The notes under the pieces: generated by a model
Database searches by the model: none
What the model was told of the DNA's origin: nothing
Seen by the model: only the letters and a program-made list of their open reading frames with translations
Program-made: the position numbers and the translations under genes
Shown here: positions 42,463-50,955 of the stretch, piece after piece
How the letters are laid out: every line of letters starts with the position of its first letter
Numbering within the stretch: position 1 is the stretch's first letter
Source of the DNA: JAFGJU01 sp964570935
Lineage (GTDB): Bacteria > Eisenbacteria > RBG-16-71-46 > JAFGJU01
Direction: 5' to 3'
NCBI GenBank assembly: GCA_964570935.1
Contig: CAZMZP010000050.1
Span: forward strand, 1-64,000
DNA: 64,000 nt

Positions 42463-43499
42463 CCGAACTGCTCCAGAAACCTCAGGTCGCTCTCCAGGAA
42501 GTAGCGAATGTCGCGAATCCCGTACTTGAGCATCGCGAGTCTGTCTATTCCCACGCCGAACGCGAAACCGGTCAGCGCGCCCGCGTCGTATCCGACGCTT
42601 CGAAACACCGCTGGGTGAACCATGCCCGCGCCCAGTATCTCCAGCCAGCCGGTCCCCCCGCACACTCTGCAGCTGCCGGACTCAGGCGGACACTGCCCTC
42701 CGCCGCAGCCGATGCACGTGATGTCAACTTCGGCGCTGGGCTCCGTGAACGGGAAGTAGCCCGGCCTGAACCGAACGCCTGTGCCCTGTCCGAAGAAGCG
42801 GCGCATGAAGTACGCCAGCGTGCCCTTCAGGTCCGGGAACGTGACGCCCCTGTCCACGTACAGACACTCGAGCTGGTGAAACTCGGGGGAGTGCACCGCG
42901 TCCCAGGCGTCCTTCCTGTAGACTCTTCCCGGGAATATCATCCTGATGGGAGGAGGCGTGCGCTCCATCACCCTGATCTGAACCGGCGAAGTGTGAGTTC
43001 GCAGCACGAGCCCGCCGGTCACGAAGAACGTGTCGCCCTGCTCCCTGGAAGGATGCCCCTCGGGTATGTTGAGAGCGCCAAAGTTGTGATACACGTCCTC
43101 CACGTCGGGCCCGGTGGCCACAGAGAATCCCATGCCGATGAAGATGCTCTTGAGTTCCTCGGTGACGAGCGAAATGAGGTGCTTCCTGCCGGTCCATTGA
43201 CCGACACCCGGGAGGGACACGTCCAGTGCGCCGGCCTTCTTCCGGGGCGAGGCCTCCTCCAGTGTCTGCGCTCTCTCCGTGATCAACCCGGCCAGGGCTG
43301 TCTTGGCCTCGTTGGCGGACTTTCCGACACTGCCGCGCTCAGCAGCGTCCAGGGACGAGATGCTCCTGAGAACGCCCGTCAGTACGCCTTTCCGGCCCAG
43401 GTACTTCACCCTGACGGCGTCCAGCGCCTGAAGAGTTCCGGCCTCCGCGACCTCCCTGGCGGCCGCGTCCCTGATTCCCTTTACGGACTTCTCGTCCAT
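42459..43499 (-). CDS. pheS: Phenylalanyl-tRNA synthetase alpha subunit
   Basis: 346 residues. N-terminal coiled coil (1-90), class II motif 2 region (TPPPIRMIFPGRVYRKDAWD), FHQLECLYVDRGV, and motif 3 FGVGIDRLAMLKYGI. Four cysteines in ITCIGCGGGQCPPESGSCRVC (two CxxC-like pairs) form an unusual insert before the catalytic GWLEILGAGMVHP, similar to a knuckle seen in some bacterial PheS. Charges tRNA-Phe with PheT. Confidence 0.96.
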   Translation of the reverse strand: MDEKSVKGIRDAAAREVAEAGTLQALDAVRVKYLGRKGVLTGVLRSISSLDAAERGSVGKSANEAKTALAGLITERAQTLEEASPRKKAGALDVSLPGVGQWTGRKHLISLVTEELKSIFIGMGFSVATGPDVEDVYHNFGALNIPEGHPSREQGDTFFVTGGLVLRTHTSPVQIRVMERTPPPIRMIFPGRVYRKDAWDAVHSPEFHQLECLYVDRGVTFPDLKGTLAYFMRRFFGQGTGVRFRPGYFPFTEPSAEVDITCIGCGGGQCPPESGSCRVCGGTGWLEILGAGMVHPAVFRSVGYDAGALTGFAFGVGIDRLAMLKYGIRDIRYFLESDLRFLEQFG

Positions 43500-43543
43500 C
43501 GTTCATTCACCTTGCGTGCATGCTGCCGGCAACGATCGGCCGA

Positions 43544-43903
43544 CTAGACGGCCATGACCTTCTTCGCCAGCTCCGCCAGTTTGGCGAAGCCCTCTCTGTC
43601 GTTGAGGGCTATGTCGGCGAGCACCTTCCTGTTTATCTGCACGTCGGCCTTCTTCAGGCCCGAGATGAACGTGCTGTACGACAGCCCGTTCAGTCTGGCA
43701 GCCGCGTTGATGCGCGATATCCAGAGTCCTCTGAAGTCCCTCTTCTTGGCCCTCCGGTCCCGGTACGCGTACTGCAGGCTCCTGGCCAACGTTTCCGTGG
43801 CCGTCCTGTGGAGTCTGTGCCTGCCGCCGCGAAACCCCTTTGTGGCCGTCCTCACTTTCTTGCGCCTGGCCAGGCCAGGCACCACTGACTTAGCTCTCGG
43901 CAT
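43544..43903 (-). CDS. rplT: 50S ribosomal protein L20
   Basis: 119 residues. MPRAKSVVPGLARRKKVRTA, KGFRGGRHRLHRTATE and WISRINAAARLNGLSYSTFI are the L20 signature. It binds 23S rRNA and in other bacteria represses its own operon. ATG 43903 is chosen, with GAGGT upstream. Confidence 0.97.
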   Translation of the reverse strand: MPRAKSVVPGLARRKKVRTATKGFRGGRHRLHRTATETLARSLQYAYRDRRAKKRDFRGLWISRINAAARLNGLSYSTFISGLKKADVQINRKVLADIALNDREGFAKLAELAKKVMAV

Positions 43904-43967
43904 TGACCTCACCTCTCATGTTGTGACACCCGCGCCCGGAACGCCCGCCGGCGCGGGGAAACCGCCG

Positions 43968-44159
43968 TCAAGGAAGCAGACGTCGAATCCTCCGCACGTC
44001 CTCTTCTCCCACCACCGCGGGCCTGGTTATCCTGCGCTTTCTCTTCCGCGCCTTGGAGGTCAAGATGTGGGCGGCGAACGCTTGCCTCCTCATTATCTTG
44101 CCGGTACCGGTCTTCTTGAATCTTTTCTTGGCGCCCCTGTTCGTCTTTAGCTTAGGCAT
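43968..44159 (-). CDS. rpmI: 50S ribosomal protein L35
   Basis: 63 residues. MPKLKTNRGAKKRFKKTGTG, then GKIMRRQAFAAHILTSKARKRKRR, the standard L35. Part of infC-rpmI-rplT. Confidence 0.97.
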   Translation of the reverse strand: MPKLKTNRGAKKRFKKTGTGKIMRRQAFAAHILTSKARKRKRRITRPAVVGEEDVRRIRRLLP

Positions 44160-44228
44160 TCTTTACTTACCTCCATGCACTTCGCGGCCGGCGGACCTTC
44201 ACCCGCCCGAGTCAGACACCGGCAGAGC

Positions 44229-44768
44229 TCACGCCTCTCCGGCCGGCCGTGGCTTCTGCGCCCTCGACACCATCAGCATTACCAGATTCTTTCCCTCGGA
44301 GCGCGTCGATCCCTCCACCTGCCCCACCGTTTCCATGTCGGCGACCACTCTCCGGAGCAGCTTGTGACCGAGGTCGGCGTGGGTCATCTCCCTGCCACGA
44401 AAAGTCACGGTGAACTTCACCTTGTCGTGCGCCTCCAGGAACTTTCTGGCGTGGTCCATCTTGAACTGGTAGTCGTGCTCTTCGATCTTCGGCCGGAGCT
44501 TGACCTCTTTAAGATGGATGATGTGCTGTTTCTTTCTGGCCTTTCTGGCGCGCTTGCTCTGCTCGTACTTGAACTTCCCGAAGTCCATCACCCGGCAGAC
44601 GGGCGGCCTGGAATTCGGAGACACTTCCACGAGGTCCAGGTTGTGTCCCTGGGCGATGGCCAGAGCTTCCTTCGGCGTCATAACGCCGAGCTGGGTCCCG
44701 TCGGGGCCGATCACCCTGACCGAAGGGACACGGATCCTCTCATTCACTCGCACTCTCTTCTCAATCAC
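44229..44768 (-). CDS. infC: Translation initiation factor IF-3
   Basis: About 179 residues. RVNERIRVPSVRVIGPDGTQLG (N domain), then EVSPNSRPPVCRVMDFGKFKYE and HDKVKFTVTFRGREM (C domain). It separates ribosomal subunits and proofreads start codons. The frame begins at GTG 44780, but AGGGGG overlaps that codon; a GTG at 44768 followed by ATT at 44765 lies at a proper distance, and rare start codons are typical of infC autoregulation. I choose 44768. A terminator-like hairpin lies 34 bases upstream. Confidence 0.95.
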   Translation of the reverse strand: MIEKRVRVNERIRVPSVRVIGPDGTQLGVMTPKEALAIAQGHNLDLVEVSPNSRPPVCRVMDFGKFKYEQSKRARKARKKQHIIHLKEVKLRPKIEEHDYQFKMDHARKFLEAHDKVKFTVTFRGREMTHADLGHKLLRRVVADMETVGQVEGSTRSEGKNLVMLMVSRAQKPRPAGEA

Positions 44769-44801
44769 GGTCGTTACCACCCCCTGTTAGGATCGAGAAG
44801 C

Positions 44802-44833
44802 AAAAAGGCGGAACGGTCACAAGGACCTCCGCC
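44802..44833 (-). terminator. Intrinsic terminator / infC leader attenuator
   Basis: On the minus strand GGCGGA-GGTC, loop CTTGT, GACC-(GT)-TCCGCC form a ten-pair hairpin with a two-base bulge, followed by TTTTT. It lies between thrS and infC, about 110 bases after the thrS stop and 15 bases before the infC ribosome site. It may end thrS transcripts or act as an L20- or IF-3-type leader attenuator. A second palindrome, AGAAGCC/GGCTTCT, is at 44904-44920. Confidence 0.7.
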
Positions 44834-44942
44834 AGCTGCAGCAGCAGGACTCGAATCGCGCAGTGCCTTTGACATTTACCCTGGTAACCTCCGTTCCAAG
44901 GTGAGAAGCCGGCGGCTTCTGCTTCAACCATTTCCATCAATG

Positions 44943-46853
44943 CTACAGTTTCCTCGCTATCTCATCAAGTAAATTCTTAGCGAGCTCTTCCACTTCCATG
45001 ACGCCCAACTGGCCTTTCTTCTTGCTCCGCACGGACACCTTTCTGTCGACCACCTCGCGCTTCCCGACGACCAGCATGTACGGCACTTTCTGGAGCTCGG
45101 CGTCGCGTATCTTGCTGCCTATGGTCTCGTCCCGGAAATCGGCCTCCGCCCTCAGTCCCGCGTCCCTCAGCGCCTGCACGACTTCTCCCGCCCACCCCAC
45201 GTTGTCCGCGCTGACGGTGGCCACGAGCGCCTGGACAGGAGCCAGCCACAGAGGGAACTCTCCCGCGTAGTGCTCTATCAGAGTTGCCGTGAAGCGCTCG
45301 AGCGCCCCCAGCAGCGTCCTGTGGATCATGACCACGGGGTGCTCCTTCCCGTCCGGCCCAATGTACGTCACTCCGAACCTGCCGGGAAGGTTGAAATCGA
45401 ACTGTATGGTGGTGCCCTGCCAGCCCCTTCCCAGTGAGTCCAGGAGCTGCATGTCGATCTTCGGCCCGTAGAAAACGGCCTCGCCCTCGGCCCGCGTGTA
45501 TGCCAGTTTGTGCCGCTCCAACGCCTGCCTCAGCGCGTCCTCGGCCTCCTGCCACTGGGCGTCCTCACCCGCGTAATTGTCCTTGTGCCCGGGGTCCCGC
45601 ACGCTGAGCTGAATCTTGAACTCTTTGAACCCGAACGCGGCCAGCATGCGCAGCGCGAAGTCCAGCACCCGGTCCATCTCCTCCGGCAGCTGCTCTCTCG
45701 CGCAGAAGATGTGAGCGTCGTCCTGCGTGAAGCCCCTCACGCGGAACATGCCGTGGAGCACGCCCGAACGCTCGTGTCTGTACACGGTGCCCAGCTCGGC
45801 GAACCTCATCGGAAGCTCCCTGTAGCTTCTGCGCTTCGACTGGTAGATGAGTATGTGACCCGGACAGTTCATGGGCTTGAGCACGTAGGGCTGTTCGTCC
45901 ACTTCGAGGAGGTACATTTCCTTCTTGTAGTAGTCCAGATGCCCCGAACGCTGCCACAGCTCCGCCCGCCCTATGTGCGGGGTGTATATCAGCTGATAAC
46001 CGGCCCGCTGGTGCTCTCTTCTCCAGAACTCCTCGATGACGTTACGGATTATGGCGCCCTTGGGATGCCACAGCACGAGCCCGGAGCCCAGCGTGTCGTC
46101 TATGCTGAAAAGGTCCAAGGCCGCGCCCAGCTTGCGGTGGTCGCGCCTCTCGGCTTCCTTCACCCTGGCCAGGTAGCTGTCCAGCTCCGCCTGCGTGGGA
46201 TAGGAGACTCCGTATATCCTCTGGAGCATCGGGTTCGTGTCCAGACCCTTCCAGTAAGCGCCGGCAACCGAAAGCAGCTTGACGGCGCCCAGTCGCCCGG
46301 TGGACGGAACGTGCGGCCCGCGGCACAGGTCCGCGAACTCGCCAGTCCTATACACGGATATGTGTTCGTCCTCCAGCGCCGACGCCAGCTCCACCTTGTA
46401 GGGCTCCCGGGAGTGTTCGAACAGACTCACCGCGTCCTGCCGCGACAGATCTTCTCTCTTGAACTCCAAGTCGGCCTCTATGATTTCCCTCATCGCGGCC
46501 TCGATCCTGGCCAGGTCGTCTTCGGTGAACGAGGTCGGTCTGTGGAAGTCGTAGTAGAACCCCTCTGCAATGGCGGGTCCTATTCCGAGCGCGCTCTCCG
46601 GGAAGAGCTTCTTGACGGCGGCGGCCATGACGTGGGACGTGCTGTGCCAGTAGACTTCCCTGCCGCCCTCGCTGTCGAACCCCACGAGCCTGACGGCCGA
46701 GGGCTTTTCGATCCGGTAGTCCAGGTCCACAAGCCGGCCCTCGACCTCGACCGCGAAATACTGCTTTCCTTTCGCAGCCAGCTCGAGCAGATTCCTCGCA
46801 GTCACGCCCTGTTCCACTTCCAGCGCACCTATCCCGTCAATCGACAGCTGCAC
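44943..46853 (-). CDS. thrS: Threonyl-tRNA synthetase
   Basis: About 636 residues. N-terminal TGS domain (VQLSIDGIGALEVEQGVTAR), editing domain with HSTSHVMAAAVKKLFP, class II core (IIRNVIEEFWRREHQRAGY, MNCPGHILIY with the zinc-site Cys, RYELPMRFAELGTVYRHE-type block), HGMFRVRGFTQDDAHIF, and C-terminal anticodon domain (PLWLAPVQALVATVS). It charges tRNA-Thr. GTG 46853 is chosen because AAGGAGGAAGAA lies immediately upstream. The frame is open to 46940. Confidence 0.97.
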   Translation of the reverse strand: MQLSIDGIGALEVEQGVTARNLLELAAKGKQYFAVEVEGRLVDLDYRIEKPSAVRLVGFDSEGGREVYWHSTSHVMAAAVKKLFPESALGIGPAIAEGFYYDFHRPTSFTEDDLARIEAAMREIIEADLEFKREDLSRQDAVSLFEHSREPYKVELASALEDEHISVYRTGEFADLCRGPHVPSTGRLGAVKLLSVAGAYWKGLDTNPMLQRIYGVSYPTQAELDSYLARVKEAERRDHRKLGAALDLFSIDDTLGSGLVLWHPKGAIIRNVIEEFWRREHQRAGYQLIYTPHIGRAELWQRSGHLDYYKKEMYLLEVDEQPYVLKPMNCPGHILIYQSKRRSYRELPMRFAELGTVYRHERSGVLHGMFRVRGFTQDDAHIFCAREQLPEEMDRVLDFALRMLAAFGFKEFKIQLSVRDPGHKDNYAGEDAQWQEAEDALRQALERHKLAYTRAEGEAVFYGPKIDMQLLDSLGRGWQGTTIQFDFNLPGRFGVTYIGPDGKEHPVVMIHRTLLGALERFTATLIEHYAGEFPLWLAPVQALVATVSADNVGWAGEVVQALRDAGLRAEADFRDETIGSKIRDAELQKVPYMLVVGKREVVDRKVSVRSKKKGQLGVMEVEELAKNLLDEIARKL

Positions 46854-46952
46854 TTCTTCCTCCTTGAGATGCCGCTTCGCCGGCCGGGCCCGCCCCCGGT
46901 CCCATCCGGCCGGCCTCCGTGCGACCCTTTGCGTCCGCACGGCCTAAATCAA

Positions 46953-47029
46953 TGGTGGGCGATACTGGACTTGAACCAGTGACCCCCTGCATGTCAAGCA
47001 GGTACTCTAACCACCTGAGCTAATCGCCC
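46953..47029 (-). tRNA. tRNA-Val (anticodon GAC)
   Basis: 77 bases. Acceptor GGGCGAT/ATCGCCC, D-arm GCTC/GAGT, anticodon stem CCTGC/GCAGG with loop TTGACAT (anticodon GAC, codon GTC), T-arm ACTGG/CCAGT with TTCAAGT, discriminator A, CCA encoded. It lies upstream of thrS. Confidence 0.95.
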
Positions 47030-47128
47030 ACCGTAACATTATCTTTTTCTAATGACCCCGGACCTCGCGCCCGCCCCACGGAGGCCGCCCGAGTCCGCGC
47101 CGGGCCGCGTCCGCCCCGCTTCCACACC

Positions 47129-47157
47129 ACACTAGACCAGGGACGTCGACTTGTCAA
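47129..47157 (-). promoter_or_regulatory. Promoter upstream of tRNA-Val and thrS
   Basis: Minus-strand TTGACA (47157-47152) and TAGTGT (47134-47129) are separated by 17 bases. The -35 is a perfect sigma-70 consensus and the -10 is moderate. Expected start about 47122, some 90 bases before the tRNA. Confidence 0.55.
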
Positions 47158-47195
47158 TAAAGGCGGCCAAAACGCGATAGCGGAAAGGAAGTATG

Positions 47196-47269
47196 TGCCC
47201 CCGGGGCGACTCGAACACCCGGCAAACGGTTTAGGAAACCGCTGCTCTATCCACCTGAGCTACGGGGGC
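47196..47269 (-). tRNA. tRNA-Arg (anticodon CCT), no encoded CCA
   Basis: 74 bases. Acceptor GCCCCCG/CGGGGGC, D-arm GCTC/GAGC, anticodon stem GCGGT/ACCGT with loop TTCCTAA (anticodon CCT, codon AGG), T-arm GGGTG/CGCCC with TTCGAGT, discriminator A. The next bases are CAT, so CCA must be added after transcription, unlike the other five tRNAs here. Confidence 0.95.
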
Positions 47270-47347
47270 ATTCATCGACGTATCGTAACGCCTCGCCGAC
47301 AGCGAGGCAACCTAAATACGGCGCGGAGCTCGCGCTCCCCGCCGGGC

Positions 47348-47875
47348 TCATTCGCTCTCGTACTTTATGAGCGACACGACGTCGTAGTCCTTGAGGCGCT
47401 CCCTGCCCTTCAGGAACTCCAGCTCGATGAGGAACAGAAGTCCCACCACCTTGCCGTCCAGCTTCTCGACTAACTTGGCGGCCGCGAGGGCCGTGCCTCC
47501 CGTGGCCAAGAGGTCGTCCAGTATGACCACCCTCTGCCCGGGCTGAATGCTGTCCAGATGGACCTCGATGGCGTCTTTTCCGTACTCCAGCTCGTACTCT
47601 TCCTTCACGGTCTTAGCCGGCAGCTTGCCCGGCTTCCTGGCCGGCACAAGCGGCAGACCGAGGCGGTAAGACACGGCGCCGCCCAGCACGAAACCCCTGG
47701 ACTCCACGGCCAGGATGACGTCCGGCCGCCTCTTCTCGCACTCCCTGGACAGGGCGTTGATCACCTTTATGAATCCCGGACCCGCCTTGAGGAGTGTCGT
47801 TATGTCTCTGAAGACGATCCCCTTCTTCGGGAAATCGGGAATACACCTTATCAGGTCCTTGAGGTCATCCGCCAT
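47348..47875 (-). CDS. apt: Adenine phosphoribosyltransferase
   Basis: 175 residues. IRCIPDFPKKGIVFRDITTLL at the N-terminus, AVESRGFVLGGAVSYRLGLP, RKPGKLPAKT and the PRPP-binding VVILDDLLATGGTALAA define Apt. It salvages adenine to AMP. ATG 47875 has GGAGG upstream; the open frame beyond is a shadow of the sigma-factor gene. Confidence 0.97.
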   Translation of the reverse strand: MADDLKDLIRCIPDFPKKGIVFRDITTLLKAGPGFIKVINALSRECEKRRPDVILAVESRGFVLGGAVSYRLGLPLVPARKPGKLPAKTVKEEYELEYGKDAIEVHLDSIQPGQRVVILDDLLATGGTALAAAKLVEKLDGKVVGLLFLIELEFLKGRERLKDYDVVSLIKYESE

Positions 47876-47889
47876 TCCGCGCCTCCGTC

Positions 47890-48981
47890 TCAGTGCCGGG
47901 TTTCCCCGCCCGATTCCGTCCGCCGTTCGCCGGCCTCCATCATCTTCCTCAGCCTGGCCAGCGCGCGCTTCTCCACCTGGCGCACTCGTTCCCTGCTGAC
48001 ACCCAGAAGAGCGCCAACTTCGGCCAGCGTGTGCATTCTTCCGTCCTGGAAGCCGTACCTTATCCTGAGTATCTTGTCTTCCCGGCCGGGGAGCTGGCTC
48101 ATCAGCTTCAGCAGTCTCTCGCGCTCCAGCTGCAGCTCGACCATCTCCTCCGGGCTCGCGACCGCCAGCAGAGGCTCGAACTGCGACATCTCTCCGTAAG
48201 ACTCCACGGCCGAATCGTAGTCCTTCGATTCTCTCCCGCCCACCCAGGTTCGGATGCGCTCGATCCTCTTCTCCGGCACGCCCATGTGAAGCGCTATCTC
48301 TTCGACCAGCGGCTGGCGACCCAGCTTCCTGCTCAGCACCGACTCGATGGAAAGGAACTTGGTGATGAGCTGAAGGACGTGGATCGGCACGCGTACCGTG
48401 CGGGAGTAGTTGGCCACGCCCCTGACGACCGACTGGCGTATCCACCAGGATGCGTACGTGCTGAAACGTCTCTTGCGGTCGGGGTCAAACCTGTCCACGG
48501 CCGCGATCAGGCCCAGGTTGCCCTCTTCTATCAGGTCCAATAGCTCAACGCCCCTGTCCTTGTAGGCCTTCGCAATCTTCACCACCAGTCTCAGGTTGGA
48601 CAGTATCATGCTCCTGCGCGCGCTTTCGTCGCCCGCCCTGACGGCGCGAGCCAGCCGCGCCTCCTTCACCGGCGTCAGGAGCGGATACCTGCCGATCTCC
48701 TTCAGGTACATGCTCACCGGCTCCAGCCCGCCGCCGTTGCGCGCGGCCCTGGACCTCTTCCGCGCCGCAGCGGCCTCGGCCTCTTCGTAGTCCGGCAGAC
48801 CCACCCGGACTCCTTCGGCTTCTGCTCTGTCCAGGAACCAGTCGAAGGCCTCCATGTCGAAATCCGGCCTGTGCATCACGCGCTCGATCTGCTCGTCCGG
48901 AACGATCCCCGCAGGCCTGCATTCCTGCAGGAGGTGCTCCAGTTTCAGCGCGAACTTGCTCTTGGCCACCCGCTTTCCCAT
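47890..48981 (-). CDS. RNA polymerase sigma-70-family factor (group 1/2)
   Basis: 363 residues. Region 1.2 (VSMYLKEIGRYPLLT), region 2 (LRLVVKIAKAYKDRGVELLDLIEEGNLGLI, then FSTYASWWIRQSV), region 3 (VPIHVLQLITKFLSIE, EIALHMGV) and region 4 (LPGREDKILRIRYGF, EVGALLGVSRERVRQVEKRALARL). There is no large N-terminal 1.1 region or non-conserved insert. The region 2.4 helix (VRGVANYSRTVRVP) departs from the primary-factor form (TRAIADQARTIRIP), so it is more likely an alternative RpoS-like factor. Which genes it serves is not known from here. Confidence 0.9.
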   Translation of the reverse strand: MGKRVAKSKFALKLEHLLQECRPAGIVPDEQIERVMHRPDFDMEAFDWFLDRAEAEGVRVGLPDYEEAEAAAARKRSRAARNGGGLEPVSMYLKEIGRYPLLTPVKEARLARAVRAGDESARRSMILSNLRLVVKIAKAYKDRGVELLDLIEEGNLGLIAAVDRFDPDRKRRFSTYASWWIRQSVVRGVANYSRTVRVPIHVLQLITKFLSIESVLSRKLGRQPLVEEIALHMGVPEKRIERIRTWVGGRESKDYDSAVESYGEMSQFEPLLAVASPEEMVELQLERERLLKLMSQLPGREDKILRIRYGFQDGRMHTLAEVGALLGVSRERVRQVEKRALARLRKMMEAGERRTESGGETRH

Positions 48982-48983
48982 GT

Positions 48984-49262
48984 CTAGAACCTGACCTCAA
49001 ACCCGTCGAACTCGCCAGAGAAGGCCTCCCACTGCACGTCCACGCCGGTCACTCTCGCGGCGCGGGGCCCCTGCTTGAGCAGCGCGACCAGGCCCTCGAT
49101 GCCTGGACGGTCTCCCTCCACTTCCAGCTCCACGGCGCCGTCCAAGGCGTTTCGGACGTAGCCACCCAGGCGCAGGGTCCTGCCCTGCGCCAGGGCGAAC
49201 GAGCGATAGCCCACGCCCTGCACTTCACCCGAGACTATTATCCTGGCTCGTGCCTTATCCAA
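48984..49262 (-). CDS. acyP: Acylphosphatase
   Basis: About 92 residues. IIVSGEVQGVGYRSFA has the phosphate-binding loop and Arg; GGYVRNALDGAVELEVEGD carries the catalytic Asn. It hydrolyses acyl-phosphates. TTG 49262 is preferred with GGGAG upstream; the open frame further up runs into the tRNA-Pro. It abuts the sigma-factor gene. Confidence 0.88.
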   Translation of the reverse strand: MDKARARIIVSGEVQGVGYRSFALAQGRTLRLGGYVRNALDGAVELEVEGDRPGIEGLVALLKQGPRAARVTGVDVQWEAFSGEFDGFEVRF

Positions 49263-49324
49263 CTCCGGGTCTCCCCCGCGGGCGGTCGCGCTCTCGGCCG
49301 TCCGGCTCGGGACCAGAACTGAAC

Positions 49325-49356
49325 CGGTGCAGGGCAACAGCTCCGGCCCTGCACCG
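49325..49356 (-). terminator. Strong hairpin after tRNA-Pro (terminator-like, no T-run)
   Basis: CGGTGCAGGGC at 49325-49335 and GCCCTGCACCG at 49346-49356 form a perfect 11-pair stem with a ten-base loop. It begins 21 bases past the tRNA-Pro 3' end. No T-run follows, so it may be a terminator of the GC-rich type or a processing/stability element. Confidence 0.5.
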
Positions 49357-49377
49357 TCCAGCTCAAAAATAAGAAGA

Positions 49378-49454
<77 letters not shown>

Positions 49455-49529
49455 AACCATGTCCCGTAGTAACCTTCCTACTATCCTATCACAGTTAGGC
49501 CGAAAATTCTTCGAGTTCCGTCACTGCCC

Positions 49530-50279
49530 TCAAGGCGCCAGGTCCCAGCTCTCCATCTCCACGATCTTCTTGTAGTCCGTGAAGTCCAGGTGCAGCGGTG
49601 TTACCGATATCATTTCAGAGCTGACTGCGTTGAAATCCGTGTTCTCGGGCGAAGTCGCGTAAGTGGGCTCGTTCCCGCCTATCCAGTAGTAGCTCTTTCC
49701 GCGCGGGTCCGTCTTCTTCACTATCATGTCCCTGTACACGCGCCTGCCCAGCCCCGTGACCTTCACTCCCTTGATCCTGGCCGCCGGCACGTTCGGCACG
49801 TTGACGTTCAGCAGCGCCGGCGACGCCGTCCCCCTGTCCACGAGAGTCCTGACCAGCTTGAGGGTAAAGGAGCAGGCCGTCTCGAAGTCGTACGGCGCCT
49901 TTCCGACGAGCGATACCGCTATCGACGGAGCGCCCTGCAGCGTGCCTTCTATCGCGGCCGCCACGGTCCCCGAGTAGCTAACGTCCTCGCCGAGGTTGGG
50001 GCCGTGGTTCACGCCGGCCACCACCATCTGCGGTCTCTCCTGGAGGAGACCGTTGAACGCCAGCAGCACGCAGTCGGTGGGAGTGCCGTCCACGCTCATG
50101 AAAGAGTCTCCCATTTCCCTGACTCTCAGCGGGTGCTCCAGAGTCAGGGAGTGACTGGTGGCGCTCTGCTCCCTGTCCGGCGCGATCGCCACGACCCGCC
50201 CGACGGAGCTGAGCGCCTCCCTCAACGCCTGGAACCCGGCGGCATGCACGCCGTCATCGTTGGTCACGAGTATCAGCAA
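49530..50279 (-). CDS. surE: 5'/3'-nucleotidase SurE
   Basis: 249 residues. ILVTNDDGVHAAGFQAL is the SurE metal-binding start, then APDREQSATSHSLT and VAGVNHGPNLGEDVSYSGTV. It dephosphorylates nucleoside monophosphates in stationary phase. TTG start at 50279, GGGGAG upstream; it overlaps the glycosyltransferase by 26 bases. Confidence 0.96.
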   Translation of the reverse strand: MLILVTNDDGVHAAGFQALREALSSVGRVVAIAPDREQSATSHSLTLEHPLRVREMGDSFMSVDGTPTDCVLLAFNGLLQERPQMVVAGVNHGPNLGEDVSYSGTVAAAIEGTLQGAPSIAVSLVGKAPYDFETACSFTLKLVRTLVDRGTASPALLNVNVPNVPAARIKGVKVTGLGRRVYRDMIVKKTDPRGKSYYWIGGNEPTYATSPENTDFNAVSSEMISVTPLHLDFTDYKKIVEMESWDLAP

Positions 50280-50955
50280 CTCTTCTCCCCTCCCTCCTCA
50301 AGGACAGAACGAGTCTCCAGAAACACACGGCGTCCTTGAGCGGCTTGATCGAGCTCTTCTCCTCTCCGTAGACGGTCGGGATCGGAATGCTGTCTATGGC
50401 GAAGCCCATGCGCGCGGCCTTCACGAGTATCTCCGATTCCAGGTCGTATCGCGAGCACTCCAGCCGAACGGCCTCGAGCACGCGAGAGCTGATGTACCTG
50501 AATCCGGACTGGCTGTCCTCTATTCGCTGGCCTGCCGCCCGCGAAACCACCCACGAGGTGAACCGGTTGACGCAGACTCTGATCACCGGCATCGTACTGA
50601 CGTCGCGCATCCTGGACCCCACCACGATGTCCGCACCGGTCTCCTCCGCTTTCAGCAAGAACGAGGGGACGAGCCCCGGGTCGTGCTGGCCGTCACCGTC
50701 CAGCGTCACCACGCCAGAGTACCCGTGCGCCAGGGCCCACGCGAACCCCGTTTTCAGGGCCTCTCCCTTTCCCATGTTCGTGTCGTGCCTCAGGACGTTG
50801 TAGCCCAGCCGCGCGGCCTCCGTGGGGTACGCGTCGGGCGATCCGTCGTCGACGACGAGCACGTTTTCCTTTCCGACCGCGCCGGCCGCCCCTTCAAGCA
50901 CCTCGAGCAGCCTCGGCCCGGTCATGTACGCGGGCACGATCACTACCACTTTCAT
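50254..50955 (-). CDS. Glycosyltransferase family 2 (DPM1/polyprenyl-phosphate type)
   Basis: About 233 residues. MKVVVIVPAYMTG, VLVVDDGSPDAYP, GKGEALKTGFAWA and TLDGDGQHDP (DxD-type) are a GT-A fold of dolichol-phosphate-mannose synthase type, followed by VGSRMRD and a short C-terminal helix. It probably transfers a sugar to polyprenyl phosphate. ATG 50955 overlaps the acyltransferase stop as ATGA. Sugar and acceptor are not known. Confidence 0.9.
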   Translation of the reverse strand: MKVVVIVPAYMTGPRLLEVLEGAAGAVGKENVLVVDDGSPDAYPTEAARLGYNVLRHDTNMGKGEALKTGFAWALAHGYSGVVTLDGDGQHDPGLVPSFLLKAEETGADIVVGSRMRDVSTMPVIRVCVNRFTSWVVSRAAGQRIEDSQSGFRYISSRVLEAVRLECSRYDLESEILVKAARMGFAIDSIPIPTVYGEEKSSIKPLKDAVCFWRLVLSLRREGRRVADTRDQR

